Positions 31,830 through 41,264 of a DNA stretch of 64,000 bases are shown here, in pieces. The notes beneath the pieces were generated by a model. That model saw only the letters and a program-made list of their open reading frames with translations. It was not told the DNA's origin and ran no database searches. This DNA comes from Brevundimonas sp. (GTDB lineage: Bacteria; Pseudomonadota; Alphaproteobacteria; Caulobacterales; Caulobacteraceae). The stretch covers positions 124,001-188,000 of the forward strand of contig NZ_JAEMRO010000001.1 in NCBI RefSeq assembly GCF_016463295.1, in the 5' to 3' direction. Both the position numbers and the translations under genes were made by a program. Numbering within the stretch: position 1 is the first letter of the stretch; each line of letters begins with the position of its first letter.

Positions 31830-32516
31830 ATGCAAACGCCAGACTTGGACTTTGAGGGAGATGGTGCCCGTCACTTCGCCGGCGTGATCTCCCGGTCCGA
31901 TGCCGAAGGTTTGGCGGCGCGACTTGCTTGCAACCTCAATGGAATGCCAGGCCGCAGGCTACTGGTCGAGCCGGACGTCGAAGCGCTGCTATCGGTTGCC
32001 GGTTCAGTCGGAGGCATCGCCGCCTCACTGATTGGCACGTCTGCACGACCGGTTCGCGCTGTGCTGTTCGACAAGACCCGAGACGCAAACTGGACCGTCG
32101 CATGGCATCAGGACCGGACCATACCGGTTTGTGCACGTCACGATGTCGAGGGCTTCGGCCCCTGGTCGGTAAAAGACGGGCTTTGTCATGTTGCTCCGCC
32201 GATGGGGGTGCTTGAGCAAATGGCTACGCTGAGGTTGCATCTAGATGACTGCGATAACAGCAATGCGCCCCTGACGATTGCTCTCGGCTCCCATCGCCTT
32301 GGCCTTGTTCCGGCAACTGAGTCAGCATCCGTAGCGGCGCGTCATGCGCAGTTCACCTGCCTCGCTAAGACAGGTGATGTCTGGGCCTATTCAACGCCCA
32401 TACTCCACACCTCCGCAACGACCGTCAGCGACCGACGTCGGCGAGTGTTGCAGATCGACTATGCCGCGATAGATCTGCCCCAGCCGCTTAGTTGGCTCGG
32501 GATCAGCTGCGACTAA
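31830..32516 (+). CDS. Phytanoyl-CoA dioxygenase-like protein
   Basis: WHQDRTIPV, LRLHLDDCDNSNAPLTIALGSHRLG, GDVWAYSTPILHTSATT. Confidence 0.75.
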   Translation: MQTPDLDFEGDGARHFAGVISRSDAEGLAARLACNLNGMPGRRLLVEPDVEALLSVAGSVGGIAASLIGTSARPVRAVLFDKTRDANWTVAWHQDRTIPVCARHDVEGFGPWSVKDGLCHVAPPMGVLEQMATLRLHLDDCDNSNAPLTIALGSHRLGLVPATESASVAARHAQFTCLAKTGDVWAYSTPILHTSATTVSDRRRRVLQIDYAAIDLPQPLSWLGISCD

Positions 32517-32956
32517 GGCTTGTCGCGTATCGTCCGTCCGATGGGAGCCAGGGCCAATTTGGCCAGTTCCAGATCCTTCAGCGCGAACGGGATGCCGATG
32601 ATGGTAATGGCCTCGGCCACCGCGATCAGCACATGGGCCAAGGCGATGTACCAGCCGGCGAAGACGAACCAGATCACGTTCAGACCGATGCCGAAACAGC
32701 CCGCGCCCAGGGCCGTGGCGTCCGGCTCGCGCCACACCACCTCGCGCCCGAACGGCCAGAAGGAATAGCTGGCGATCCGCCAGGCGGCGAAGGTCCACGG
32801 CAGGCCGACGATCGTGAGGGCCAAAACCGCGCCGCCGAACAGCCACAACAGGCCTGCGGCCCAGCCGCCGAGGATGAACCACAGCACATTCAGAATCGGA
32901 CGGATCAACTCGGTTGGTCTCCCTGCACCCGGATGGTGCCGTCTCCAGATATGCAA
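32513..32956 (-). CDS. YccF domain-containing membrane protein
   Basis: ILNVLWFILGGWAAGLLWLFGGAVLALTIVGLPWTFAAWRIASYSFWPFGREVV; true start is likely downstream of the ORF start, near 32910. Confidence 0.8.
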   Translation of the reverse strand: MHIWRRHHPGAGRPTELIRPILNVLWFILGGWAAGLLWLFGGAVLALTIVGLPWTFAAWRIASYSFWPFGREVVWREPDATALGAGCFGIGLNVIWFVFAGWYIALAHVLIAVAEAITIIGIPFALKDLELAKLALAPIGRTIRDKP

Positions 32957-32983
32957 AGGCCCCGCCGATATCAGCGGGGCCTT
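32956..32983 (-). terminator. Rho-independent-type hairpin between the DUF2171-like and yccF-like genes
   Basis: AAGGCCCCGC-cgatatca-GCGGGGCCTT perfect 10-bp stem. Confidence 0.7.
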
Positions 32984-33008
32984 CGTGAATTCGTGGTAAG
33001 CCTGCGGC

Positions 33009-33245
33009 CTAGTGGGGCTTCTCGGTCCAGCGCGACTTGGCCTCGTCCTTGGTCAGGTTCAGGTGGACATGCTCGTCCACGCGCTCGACCCAGCTGACCG
33101 GGATCATGTGATGTTTGAAGCCACCGGCCAGGTCCAGCTTGGCCAGTTCGATCTGGTCGCCCAGCACGTGATCGACGCGTCCGACATGTTCGCCGTCCGA
33201 GCCGACGACTTCGAGGTGTTCCTTGATCAGGGTGGGGTCTACCAT
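33009..33245 (-). CDS. DUF2171-like protein
   Basis: MVDPTLIKEHLEVVGSDGEHVGRVDHVLGDQIELAKLD, PRC-barrel-like pattern. Confidence 0.75.
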   Translation of the reverse strand: MVDPTLIKEHLEVVGSDGEHVGRVDHVLGDQIELAKLDLAGGFKHHMIPVSWVERVDEHVHLNLTKDEAKSRWTEKPH

Positions 33246-33303
33246 GGGGAGGTCTCCTGTTGCGGTGTCCCTCAAAAATGCACGCCGCACGGGACGGTTT
33301 CGT

Positions 33304-33495
33304 ATGGCAGAGGTCGGCATGGGCGAGATCATCAATCTGAACCGGGCGCGCAAGACGCGGGCCAAGGCGGCCAAGACGCTGGAGGCCACGGCCAATCGGG
33401 CCGCCTCAGGCCGGACCAAGGCAGAACGGCTGGCTGCCAAGGCCGAGCGTGATCGTATCCAGGCCGTCCTGGATGGCGCGAAGCGCGAGGACTAG
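33304..33495 (+). CDS. DUF4169-like small protein
   Basis: MAEVGMGEIINLNRARKTRAKAAKTLEATANRAASGRTKAERLAAKAERDRIQAVLDGAKRED. Confidence 0.7.
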   Translation: MAEVGMGEIINLNRARKTRAKAAKTLEATANRAASGRTKAERLAAKAERDRIQAVLDGAKRED

Positions 33496-34433
33496 GCCGC
33501 CGACACCTTGGGTGCCCGGATCAACAGCACCTGCCCGGCCAGGACCAGTACCAGTCCCACCAGCGCGGGCCAGCCGAAGCGGGCATCCTCGAACAGCACG
33601 GACACCAGCATCGCAATCGGCGGCGTCAGGGCCGAGATATAGCTGGCCAGGGCATAGCCGCGGGCGCGCGCGATGGTGAAATACAGGCCGAACGCGATCA
33701 CCGAGCCGAACACCGACAGATACAGCAGCGAGCCGATGTAGCTGAGCGACAGCTCTATCGACCACTCCACGCCCGTGGCCAGGCCATACAGAGCCAGTAC
33801 GACGGCCCCATAGGCCATGGCCCAGGCCGTGGACGGAATGACGGCGGCGCCCGCCGCCTGGCCCTTGAACGCGAACAGATTGCCAAACGCCGAGGCCGCC
33901 ACGGCCAACAGGGCGAAACCGACACCGGTCGCCGCCCCCTGCCCCAGTCCTGCCCCCAGGATTTCCGAGCCGGACAGGACGCCCACCCCCACAAGTCCCA
34001 GCAGGGCTCCGCCCCAGGACGCCAGCGCCGCTCGCTGGCCGGCCGCCAGACGGAACAGAACCAGGTTGATGAAGGCCAGCGACGCAAAGATCACCGCCAC
34101 GATGGCAGAGGCGATCAGCCCCTCGGCCGCATAGGTGAAGCTGTAGCTGATGGAGAAGGCAAACACGCCTTGAGCAGCGACCGCCAGATGCTGGGCGCGG
34201 GTCAGTCTCAGCGGCAGTCGAAAGATCAAACAACCGAGAAACAGCAGGATCGCCGCTAGACCGAAACGCCAGACAATGGAGGCTAGCGGTGCCACTGTCC
34301 CCAGCTGCAGGGTGATCGCATACCAGGTTGTTCCCCAGATCAGGGCGCAGATGCCTACGCCGCCGATCGCCAGGACGGCGGGCGATAGGATGCGGCGGGT
34401 CACGGCTGCGGGAGACGGTTCAGGGCTTTGCAC
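33492..34433 (-). CDS. EamA/DMT family transporter
   Basis: 10-TM pattern, IWGTTWYAITLQLGTVAPLASIVWRFGLAAILLF. Confidence 0.88.
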   Translation of the reverse strand: MQSPEPSPAAVTRRILSPAVLAIGGVGICALIWGTTWYAITLQLGTVAPLASIVWRFGLAAILLFLGCLIFRLPLRLTRAQHLAVAAQGVFAFSISYSFTYAAEGLIASAIVAVIFASLAFINLVLFRLAAGQRAALASWGGALLGLVGVGVLSGSEILGAGLGQGAATGVGFALLAVAASAFGNLFAFKGQAAGAAVIPSTAWAMAYGAVVLALYGLATGVEWSIELSLSYIGSLLYLSVFGSVIAFGLYFTIARARGYALASYISALTPPIAMLVSVLFEDARFGWPALVGLVLVLAGQVLLIRAPKVSAA

Positions 34434-34522
34434 CCGGCCCGATTGAACGGTTGCCGGTCAGGACGCAAGCGGGTTCGACACCTTGCGCCACAAGCCAAAC
34501 TTATGACCGCCGAAAGCCGCGA

Positions 34523-35278
34523 TCAGGCCCGTAGCTTAAGGCTGGCCCGCACCTCGGGCGACACCGCGTGATAGACGCTGGCAGGCCGGATATTCAGTCG
34601 CAGGCGGGCGACCTCCAGCGGTTGGGCGAACAGCGCCTCGTAATCCAGGCCCGGCAGCCAGTGCGCGGCCTTGCCGTTGCGATAGGCCTGCCAGACCGCG
34701 CGGCGGGCCGGCACGGCCCGCACCTCGCGCTGAATTTCCCGCGCCGCGCCCCATCCGATGAAGGCAAAGCCCAGGTTTCGGGTCTGGGCATAGGAGAAGG
34801 CGACCACGCAGGCTTCGCCCAGAGCGTCGGTCTCGTAGCCCGTCAGCACGTGCCAGATGTCGTGCACGTCTCGAATGCGCCGTGAATACCAGACGACCGG
34901 ATGCTGGGCATCGATCTGCGGCCCGATCTTGCGGGCCTCGTCGGCCAGGCCCTCGGCGGTGAAGCCGCGCACTTCGCGGAAGGCGCGGTAGCTGGCTCCG
35001 ACCGTGCCGGGCTCGAACCGGGCCAGCCAGACCGGATCGTCCAGCTTGTGCGCCAGTTCCTCGGCCAGATAGGCTTGGCGCCCACCCTCCTGCGTCTTGA
35101 GCATGTGATTGTAGCCGCGCGCCAGAGACCGGCCCGACAGGGCGCGCATGATCTCGAACACCTGGGCGGTGTCCTCCTTGTCGGCCACCAGTTTGCGGAA
35201 GGCACGTAAGGCCGTCAGCGGCTCGATCCGCTGAGGCTGAAGGCGCGTGTAGGTGTCGAAGTCGGCGGTCGCGGTCAT
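34523..35278 (-). CDS. Coq4-family protein (ubiquinone biosynthesis-related)
   Basis: RRIRDVHDIWHVLTGYETDALGEACVVAFSYAQ, Coq4 HDxxH-type motif. Confidence 0.85.
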   Translation of the reverse strand: MTATADFDTYTRLQPQRIEPLTALRAFRKLVADKEDTAQVFEIMRALSGRSLARGYNHMLKTQEGGRQAYLAEELAHKLDDPVWLARFEPGTVGASYRAFREVRGFTAEGLADEARKIGPQIDAQHPVVWYSRRIRDVHDIWHVLTGYETDALGEACVVAFSYAQTRNLGFAFIGWGAAREIQREVRAVPARRAVWQAYRNGKAAHWLPGLDYEALFAQPLEVARLRLNIRPASVYHAVSPEVRASLKLRA

Positions 35279-35406
35279 GGGCGGTCCTGTGACGAAGCAC
35301 AGGTACTCTAGCGCGAAAACCCCAAGGGGTGAACGCTGATCATATGATGACGGTGGGGCCCGTCGGCACGATCTGCTACATTCATGACAGCCGCAAGGAG
35401 ACCGAC

Positions 35407-35829
35407 ATGCGCCGCATCCTGACCGCCCTGCCTCTGGCCGCCGTCATGGCCGCCTGTGCGACCCTGCCCGAGGCGGGTGCCGACGCCGGGATCGGCATGA
35501 TCCCGGTCGCCGTGTCGGTCACCTATCGCGAACGCATCCTGCTGCCGCCGGGTCATCGCCTGACGGTTCGGCTCGAGGACGTCAGCCTGGCCGACGCGCC
35601 CGCACGGGTGCTCTCCGAGGCTGCAGAAGACCTCGACGGTCGCAGCCCGCCCTATGCCGTGAACCTGTCAGTACGAGAGGCCGACATCGACCCGCGCCAC
35701 ACCTATGCGGTGCGCGCCGAAATCCGCGATCCGGCGGGAGCCCTATGGTTCACGACCGACACGCGCCACGCCGTTTTGACGCAGGGCGCAGGGGCTCGGG
35801 CGGATATCGTCCTGGTCGGGGTTCGATGA
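35407..35829 (+). CDS. YbaY-like lipoprotein
   Basis: MRRILTALPLAAVMAACATLP; VSVTYRERILLPPGHRLTVRLEDVSLADAPARVLSE. Confidence 0.78.
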   Translation: MRRILTALPLAAVMAACATLPEAGADAGIGMIPVAVSVTYRERILLPPGHRLTVRLEDVSLADAPARVLSEAAEDLDGRSPPYAVNLSVREADIDPRHTYAVRAEIRDPAGALWFTTDTRHAVLTQGAGARADIVLVGVR

Positions 35830-35839
35830 GTTTCGGGTC

Positions 35840-36064
35840 GTGAGCCGTCTGGCCAAGCGGTCGGTGACCCTGTCCGGGCACGCCACCTCCGTCGCCTTGG
35901 AACCAGCCTTCTGGAGGGTATTAGACGACGTCGCAAAGGCGCTCGATCTCTCGCATGCGGGTCTGATGAAGCGCATCGACGAGACCCGGGGGCGGACCCC
36001 CCTGGCCTCGGCCTGTAGGCTGCTAGCCCTTGCCTGGGCCAGCGGTGACCGGTCGTTCCACTGA
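35840..36064 (+). CDS. Ribbon-helix-helix domain protein
   Basis: KRSVTLSGHATSVALEPAFWRVLDDVAKALDLSHAGLMKRIDETR. Confidence 0.78.
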   Translation: MSRLAKRSVTLSGHATSVALEPAFWRVLDDVAKALDLSHAGLMKRIDETRGRTPLASACRLLALAWASGDRSFH

Positions 36065-36088
36065 CGCAAAACGACCGGCCGTCGTCGC

Positions 36089-36409
36089 TTAGTTGGACGG
36101 TGCCGGGTTCGGCTGGGGCACCGACGGCGGTTCGATATTCGGCAACTCCGGCATCTCCGGAGCCGCCGGCAGTTCCGGCAGGTTCACATCGACGTCGACA
36201 TTGGTGTCCTTGGTCTCTCCGCCGAATCCACCGTTCGAGAAGACGATGAAGCCGATGACCAGGGCGGCCACGACCAGTCCGCCCACGATGAAGGCAAGCG
36301 CCCCGCCGCCACCGCTGCGACGCTCGGGTGTCGGGGCCGCATTGATGGTCGTGTGATGGACGACTTCGGGTCGTTCCTGCGGATCGATCGGGCGATTGGG
36401 ATCAGTCAT
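36089..36409 (-). CDS. Small single-TM protein, paralogue of the adjacent ORF
   Basis: GALAFIVGGLVVAALVIGFIVFSNGGFGGETKDTNVDVDVNLPELP. Confidence 0.7.
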   Translation of the reverse strand: MTDPNRPIDPQERPEVVHHTTINAAPTPERRSGGGGALAFIVGGLVVAALVIGFIVFSNGGFGGETKDTNVDVDVNLPELPAAPEMPELPNIEPPSVPQPNPAPSN

Positions 36410-36412
36410 GGC

Positions 36413-36604
36413 TCAGTTCCCCGGTGTTGCGGGTGCCGAAACTTCCGGCAGGTTGACGTCGACATTGACGTCCTTGGTCTCGCCGCCCATGCCGCCGCCG
36501 CGTCCGAAGACGACCCAGGCGACGATCGCCACGACGACCAGGAGCCCCCCGACGATGAAGGCCAGACCGGCGTTGCCGCCGCTGCCACTCGTGTTCTCGG
36601 CCAT
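36413..36604 (-). CDS. Small single-TM protein, paralogue of the adjacent ORF
   Basis: MAENTSGSGGNAGLAFIVGGLLVVVAIVAWVVFGRGGGMGGETKDVNVDVNLPEVSAPATPGN; start ATG 36604. Confidence 0.7.
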   Translation of the reverse strand: MAENTSGSGGNAGLAFIVGGLLVVVAIVAWVVFGRGGGMGGETKDVNVDVNLPEVSAPATPGN

Positions 36605-36721
36605 GTGTAGTGTCCCTTCCCTATTGCAGATGCAGCCGAAACGACGGCCACGCTTGGCGGTTCCGGATGCGGATGACACACCGGCGCTGACATATGGCCC
36701 CGTGCCCCTTATGTTCTCCTG

Positions 36722-39070
36722 ATGAGTCTGCCTGATCTTCCCGCACCGCGTATCTCCGACCTGGCCCGTTCGCGCGGACCGGGCGGCGTAGAAGCCCCTG
36801 CTGTCGACTATCTGCAGGGTCTGAACCCCGAACAGCGCGATGCCGTGCTGACCGTCGATGGGCCAGTTCTGGTTCTGGCAGGGGCCGGCACGGGCAAGAC
36901 GCGGGTGCTGACGACGCGGCTGGCGCACATCCTTGCGACCGGCCGGGCGCGACCGTGGGAACTGCTGGTCGTCACCTTCACCAACAAGGCCGCGCGCGAG
37001 ATGCGCGAGCGGATCACCCATCTGATCGGCCCGTCGTCCGAGGGCCTGCGCTGGCTGGGCACCTTTCACAGCGTCGCCGCCCAGATACTGAGACGGCATG
37101 CGGAGCTGGTCGGGCTGAAATCCAGCTTCACCATCCTGGACACCGACGATCAGGAGCGGGTCTGCAAACAGGTGCTGGAGGCCCAGAACCTCGACACCAA
37201 GCGCTGGACGCCCAAATCCCTGTCCGGCCTGATCGACCACTGGAAGAACCGCGGCTGGACGCCTGAGAAGCTGCCGCCGTCCGAAGACTTCGCCAACGGC
37301 AAGGGCCAGTCGCTATATGCCGCCTATCAGGCCCGGCTGGTCAGTCTGAACGCCTGCGACTTCGGCGACCTGTTGCTTCACAACCTGACGATCCTGTCCA
37401 AACATGCTGATATCGCTGAGGAATATCGCCGTCGGTTCCGCTACATCCTGGTCGACGAATATCAGGATACCAATGTCGCCCAATACCTCTGGCTGCGGCT
37501 GCTGACCTCCTCCACCGGCAACGTCTGCTGCGTCGGCGACGACGACCAGTCCATCTATGGCTGGCGCGGGGCCGAGGTGGACAACATCCTGCGGTTCGAG
37601 CGCGACTTTCCCGGAGCCAAGGTCGTAAGACTGGAGCGTAACTATCGCTCGACAAAGCATATTCTGGGCGCGGCCTCGGGCCTGATCGCGGGCAACCGCG
37701 ATCGTCTGGGCAAGACCCTGTGGACCGAGGAAGAGGGCGGCGACAAGGTGCGCGTGCGCGGCGTCTGGGACGGCGAGGCCGAGGCCCGGCTGATCGCCGA
37801 CGAGATCGAGACGGCGCGTCGTGCGGGCATCGCCTACAAGGACATGGCCGTGCTGGTCCGGGCCTCCTTCCAGATGCGGGCCTTCGAGGAGCGGTTCGTC
37901 CTGTTGGCTGTGCCCTATCAGGTGATCGGCGGACCGCGCTTCTTCGAACGAGCCGAGATCCGCGACGCCCATGCCTATCTGCGGCTGATCGTCAGCGAAG
38001 ACGACGACCTGGCCTTCGAGCGGATCATCAATGTGCCCAAGCGCGGCATCGGCGACACCAGCGTGCAGAAGATCCTGCAGATCGCCCGCCTGTCCGGCGT
38101 CTCGGCCATGTCGGCCGTGCGCGACCTGATCGGATCGGACGAGCTTCAGGCGCGGACCCGCACCGCCCTGTCCAACTTCGTGCGCGACATCGATCGCTGG
38201 CGCGGTTTTGCCCAGACCCTGCCGCACTGGGAACTGACCGAGACCCTGCTGGAGGAGAGCGGCTATACCGACATGCAGAAGGCCGACCGCGCGACCGGCC
38301 AGACGCGGCTCGACAACCTGAAAGAGCTGACCCAGTCGATGCAGCAGTTCGAGACGCTGCAGGCCTATCTGGAGCATGTGTCGCTGGTCATGGACCTGGA
38401 TCGCGGCGACGCGGATGCCGACGGGTCGGGCGCGGTCCAGATCATGACCCTGCACGGGGCCAAGGGGCTGGAGTTCCCGCTGGTCTTCCTGCCGGGCTGG
38501 GAAGAAGGCGTCTTCCCCAGCCAGCGCAGCATCGACGAAAAGGGCGAAAAGGGTCTGGAGGAGGAACGCCGCCTCGCCTACGTCGGCGTCACCCGCGCCA
38601 AGTCCGACGCCCGCATATCCTTCGCCGCCAACCGGCTGGTCTATGGCCGCTGGACCTCGCAACTGCCCAGCCGCTTCGTCGACGAACTGCCCATCGACCA
38701 CGTCGAGGCCGAGAGCGACACCGGCTACTATGGCACCACGCCCGGCATGAAGGACGCCAAGTCCCGCTGGGACGAAATGCCCAGTTTCGGCAGCGGCTAT
38801 TCCTCCCCCGGCTGGAAACGCGCCCAGTCCTTCACCGCCGCCCACACTCCGACCGCGCGCCCGGCCCGCCACACGGTCATCGAGGGCGAAGGCCGACTGG
38901 TCGCCACCGCAGACCCCAAGGCCGCCTCCGGCTGGACCCGCGGCCAGCGCGTCTTTCACCAGAAATTCGGCTACGGCTCCGTCCGCGCCATCGAAGGCAA
39001 CAAACTGGTCGTGGCGTTTGAGAAGGCGGGGGAGAAGAAGGTGATCGATACGTTTGTGGAGAAAGCCTGA
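36722..39070 (+). CDS. uvrD: UvrD/PcrA-type ATP-dependent DNA helicase
   Basis: LNPEQRDAVLTVDGPVLVLAGAGTGKTRVLTTRLA; VDEYQDTN; GDDDQSIYGWRGAEV; MTLHGAKGLEF. Confidence 0.95.
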   Translation: MSLPDLPAPRISDLARSRGPGGVEAPAVDYLQGLNPEQRDAVLTVDGPVLVLAGAGTGKTRVLTTRLAHILATGRARPWELLVVTFTNKAAREMRERITHLIGPSSEGLRWLGTFHSVAAQILRRHAELVGLKSSFTILDTDDQERVCKQVLEAQNLDTKRWTPKSLSGLIDHWKNRGWTPEKLPPSEDFANGKGQSLYAAYQARLVSLNACDFGDLLLHNLTILSKHADIAEEYRRRFRYILVDEYQDTNVAQYLWLRLLTSSTGNVCCVGDDDQSIYGWRGAEVDNILRFERDFPGAKVVRLERNYRSTKHILGAASGLIAGNRDRLGKTLWTEEEGGDKVRVRGVWDGEAEARLIADEIETARRAGIAYKDMAVLVRASFQMRAFEERFVLLAVPYQVIGGPRFFERAEIRDAHAYLRLIVSEDDDLAFERIINVPKRGIGDTSVQKILQIARLSGVSAMSAVRDLIGSDELQARTRTALSNFVRDIDRWRGFAQTLPHWELTETLLEESGYTDMQKADRATGQTRLDNLKELTQSMQQFETLQAYLEHVSLVMDLDRGDADADGSGAVQIMTLHGAKGLEFPLVFLPGWEEGVFPSQRSIDEKGEKGLEEERRLAYVGVTRAKSDARISFAANRLVYGRWTSQLPSRFVDELPIDHVEAESDTGYYGTTPGMKDAKSRWDEMPSFGSGYSSPGWKRAQSFTAAHTPTARPARHTVIEGEGRLVATADPKAASGWTRGQRVFHQKFGYGSVRAIEGNKLVVAFEKAGEKKVIDTFVEKA

Positions 39071-39898
39071 TCAGGCGGACGCGCGAAGTCCCTGCAACAG
39101 GCTCGGGTTTTTCCTGAGGTATTTGACCGCTTGCCGCCGCAATCCCTCGATTTCCGGCTTCAGATAATGCGCTACCTCACCTTCGTCGCCGCGCAGCTCC
39201 CCAAAAACAGCCAACGCAAAGGCCCAGCTTCGCGGTGAGAGATAGCCCGAAGATCGGCTGCGCCAGCCCTGGCCGAATGCGTCGCCATGTTGCTCAAAGC
39301 TGAAGCAGGAGTTGGCACCGAAAAGGCCAAAGCCCACGAAGGCCACCGTCAGGTCGGTCATGAGCTCGTGGGTTTCGTCTTCAACAAGATCAGCTTCCGA
39401 GGCCAGCAGATAGTGCGCCAGTTCGTGGGCAAAGGTCGCTACCAGCCCGGTGGGGTCGTCCAAGAGCTCTGGTGCATAAGAGATAACGACATCGCCGCCC
39501 GCTTCGATTCGAAATGTACCGTTTGGTGTCTCATCGCCACCAAGGTGAACGAATTCGGAAACTTGCTGACCCGACCTTCGGCGTCCTTGAGGCTCGAGAC
39601 TGCAGGGCCAGTCTGAAAGCCCCATGATACCCTTCACACACTCAAAGATATGTTCGGCCTTCGCATGACCGATAGCTTCTGTAGGCGGGAAATATTGCCT
39701 GGTCGGGAGCACAAGCGGCGTATCAGCGATCGCGACTGTGTCGCCATAGCGTTCAATCAGCATTGCCCACACGTCGAGATGCCACGCCTCAATGTCCGGA
39801 TCCAGAAAACTGCGAGCGCCGAACAAGGCAGAAAGCATTAGTTGTCTCTCTGAAATCGGCGGTCGGACCCTCACCAACCGTTCGTTAAGGCCGTTCAA
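39071..39898 (-). CDS. Uncharacterised protein with an HExxH metallopeptidase-like motif
   Basis: LVATFAHELAHYLLASEADLVEDETHELMTDLTVAFVGFG; no family recognised; an alternative start (MLSALF) lies near 39838. Confidence 0.7.
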   Translation of the reverse strand: MNGLNERLVRVRPPISERQLMLSALFGARSFLDPDIEAWHLDVWAMLIERYGDTVAIADTPLVLPTRQYFPPTEAIGHAKAEHIFECVKGIMGLSDWPCSLEPQGRRRSGQQVSEFVHLGGDETPNGTFRIEAGGDVVISYAPELLDDPTGLVATFAHELAHYLLASEADLVEDETHELMTDLTVAFVGFGLFGANSCFSFEQHGDAFGQGWRSRSSGYLSPRSWAFALAVFGELRGDEGEVAHYLKPEIEGLRRQAVKYLRKNPSLLQGLRASA

Positions 39899-41264
39899 CG
39901 ACCCTGCATCGGTGCGCTTGTCCCGTCCAGATCACAGTTTGATCGAACCCGCCCCCGCCTGGTGGGAGTATCTGACGTGTGGGCTGATCATCGCCATGCT
40001 GACCGGGGCCCTTATCGGTCCCGTGTTTGCACCCCTGCAGGAAGAGACGCCGGTCCTCCGTCTGGTCTGGCTACCGGCGTATGCGGCTATTGCCGTGCTG
40101 GCGGTGGCGCGACTAGATCGGGTGTGGCGGGCCTGGCCGGCGGCGATCCTGGTCGGGGCCATTGTGGCACTCTGCTTCGCCTCCAAATACTGGTCGATCG
40201 ACTATCACACGACCGACCGTCGGGTGATCGCCCTGGCCATCAGCGGGGTGTTCGCCCTGTATCTGGGGGCCGCGTTCCGGGGGCCGCATCTGCCGCGCCT
40301 GCTGATGTATACGACCCTGGTCATGGCGGCGGGCAGTCTGGTGATGATCTTCGCCTTCCCCGCCATCGGCGTGCACCAGTTGGAGAACGCCGGCCTGTGG
40401 CGCGGCCTCTGGTACGAGAAGAACCAGATGGGGGCGGTCATGGTCATCGGGGCCACAGCCTCGGCCGCCTGTCTGGCCTCGCCCGATCCGCGCAAGCTGC
40501 TGCCGCTCGCCGCCCTGATCCTGTCGTCCGCCCTGGTGCTGGCGACCCAGTCCAAGACGTCGCTGCTTTGCCTGGTCGTCGGGGTCGGTCTGGTCGGAGG
40601 CTTCTGGGCGATGCGCAGGGGTGGACCTGCGTTCGCCGTCTTTGCCGCCTGGATGGCCGTCGTCCTGAGCGGCCTGGGCCTGTGGATCTGGGACACCCAC
40701 TCCGTCGAGGTGCTGGAGGCACTGGGCAAGGACCCGTCGCTGACCGGCCGTACCGACATCTGGGCCAGTCTGATGCGCCGCGTCGCCGAGCGGCCGATGA
40801 CGGGTTATGGCTATGGGGCCTTCTGGGGCCGCATCGGCGAATCGCCCCCGGCCGACTGGGTGCGTCAGGAGACCGGCTGGCTGGTGCCCTCGGCGCACAA
40901 CGGCTGGATCGACCTGCTGGTCCAGCTCGGCTGGCCCGGTGCCATCCTTGTCGGTTTCAGCCTGGCCCTGACGACCGTAATCCTGATCTTCCGCTCGGGG
41001 GCTTCGGGCATGCGCGAGGGCTGGTGGGGCCTGGGCTTCATGGCGGCCTTTGTCGTGCTGAGCCTGTCCGAGAGCATCCTGCTGACCCACCAGAACCTGC
41101 CCTGGGTGCTGTTCATGGCGGTGATGACGCGCGCGATGCTGCCGTCGTCCACAGCTGCGACCGTGCCGCTTGCCGTAAAGCGTCGCCGGGCCTACCAGAC
41201 CCGTCCCCGAATCGCCGCACAGTATGCAGATGGGCCAGTCCAGCAACCTTCCTTCCCTGTTTGA
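39858..41264 (+). CDS. O-antigen ligase-like polysaccharide polymerase; start uncertain
   Basis: Multi-TM; GLWRGLWYEKNQMGAVMVIGA; SLTGRTDIWASLMRRVAERPMTGYGYGAFW; PSAHNGWIDLLVQLGWPGAIL. Confidence 0.85.
   Translation, partial: GGRTLTNRSLRPFNDPASVRLSRPDHSLIEPAPAWWEYLTCGLIIAMLTGALIGPVFAPLQEETPVLRLVWLPAYAAIAVLAVARLDRVWRAWPAAILVGAIVALCFASKYWSIDYHTTDRRVIALAISGVFALYLGAAFRGPHLPRLLMYTTLVMAAGSLVMIFAFPAIGVHQLENAGLWRGLWYEKNQMGAVMVIGATASAACLASPDPRKLLPLAALILSSALVLATQSKTSLLCLVVGVGLVGGFWAMRRGGPAFAVFAAWMAVVLSGLGLWIWDTHSVEVLEALGKDPSLTGRTDIWASLMRRVAERPMTGYGYGAFWGRIGESPPADWVRQETGWLVPSAHNGWIDLLVQLGWPGAILVGFSLALTTVILIFRSGASGMREGWWGLGFMAAFVVLSLSESILLTHQNLPWVLFMAVMTRAMLPSSTAATVPLAVKRRRAYQTRPRIAAQYADGPVQQPSFPV

Noticed and set aside
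37313-38959. 548-aa minus-strand ORF
   Set aside because: Fully antisense to the clear uvrD helicase gene; low-complexity Gly/Ala/Val/Asp/Gln composition typical of shadow ORFs in high-GC DNA.
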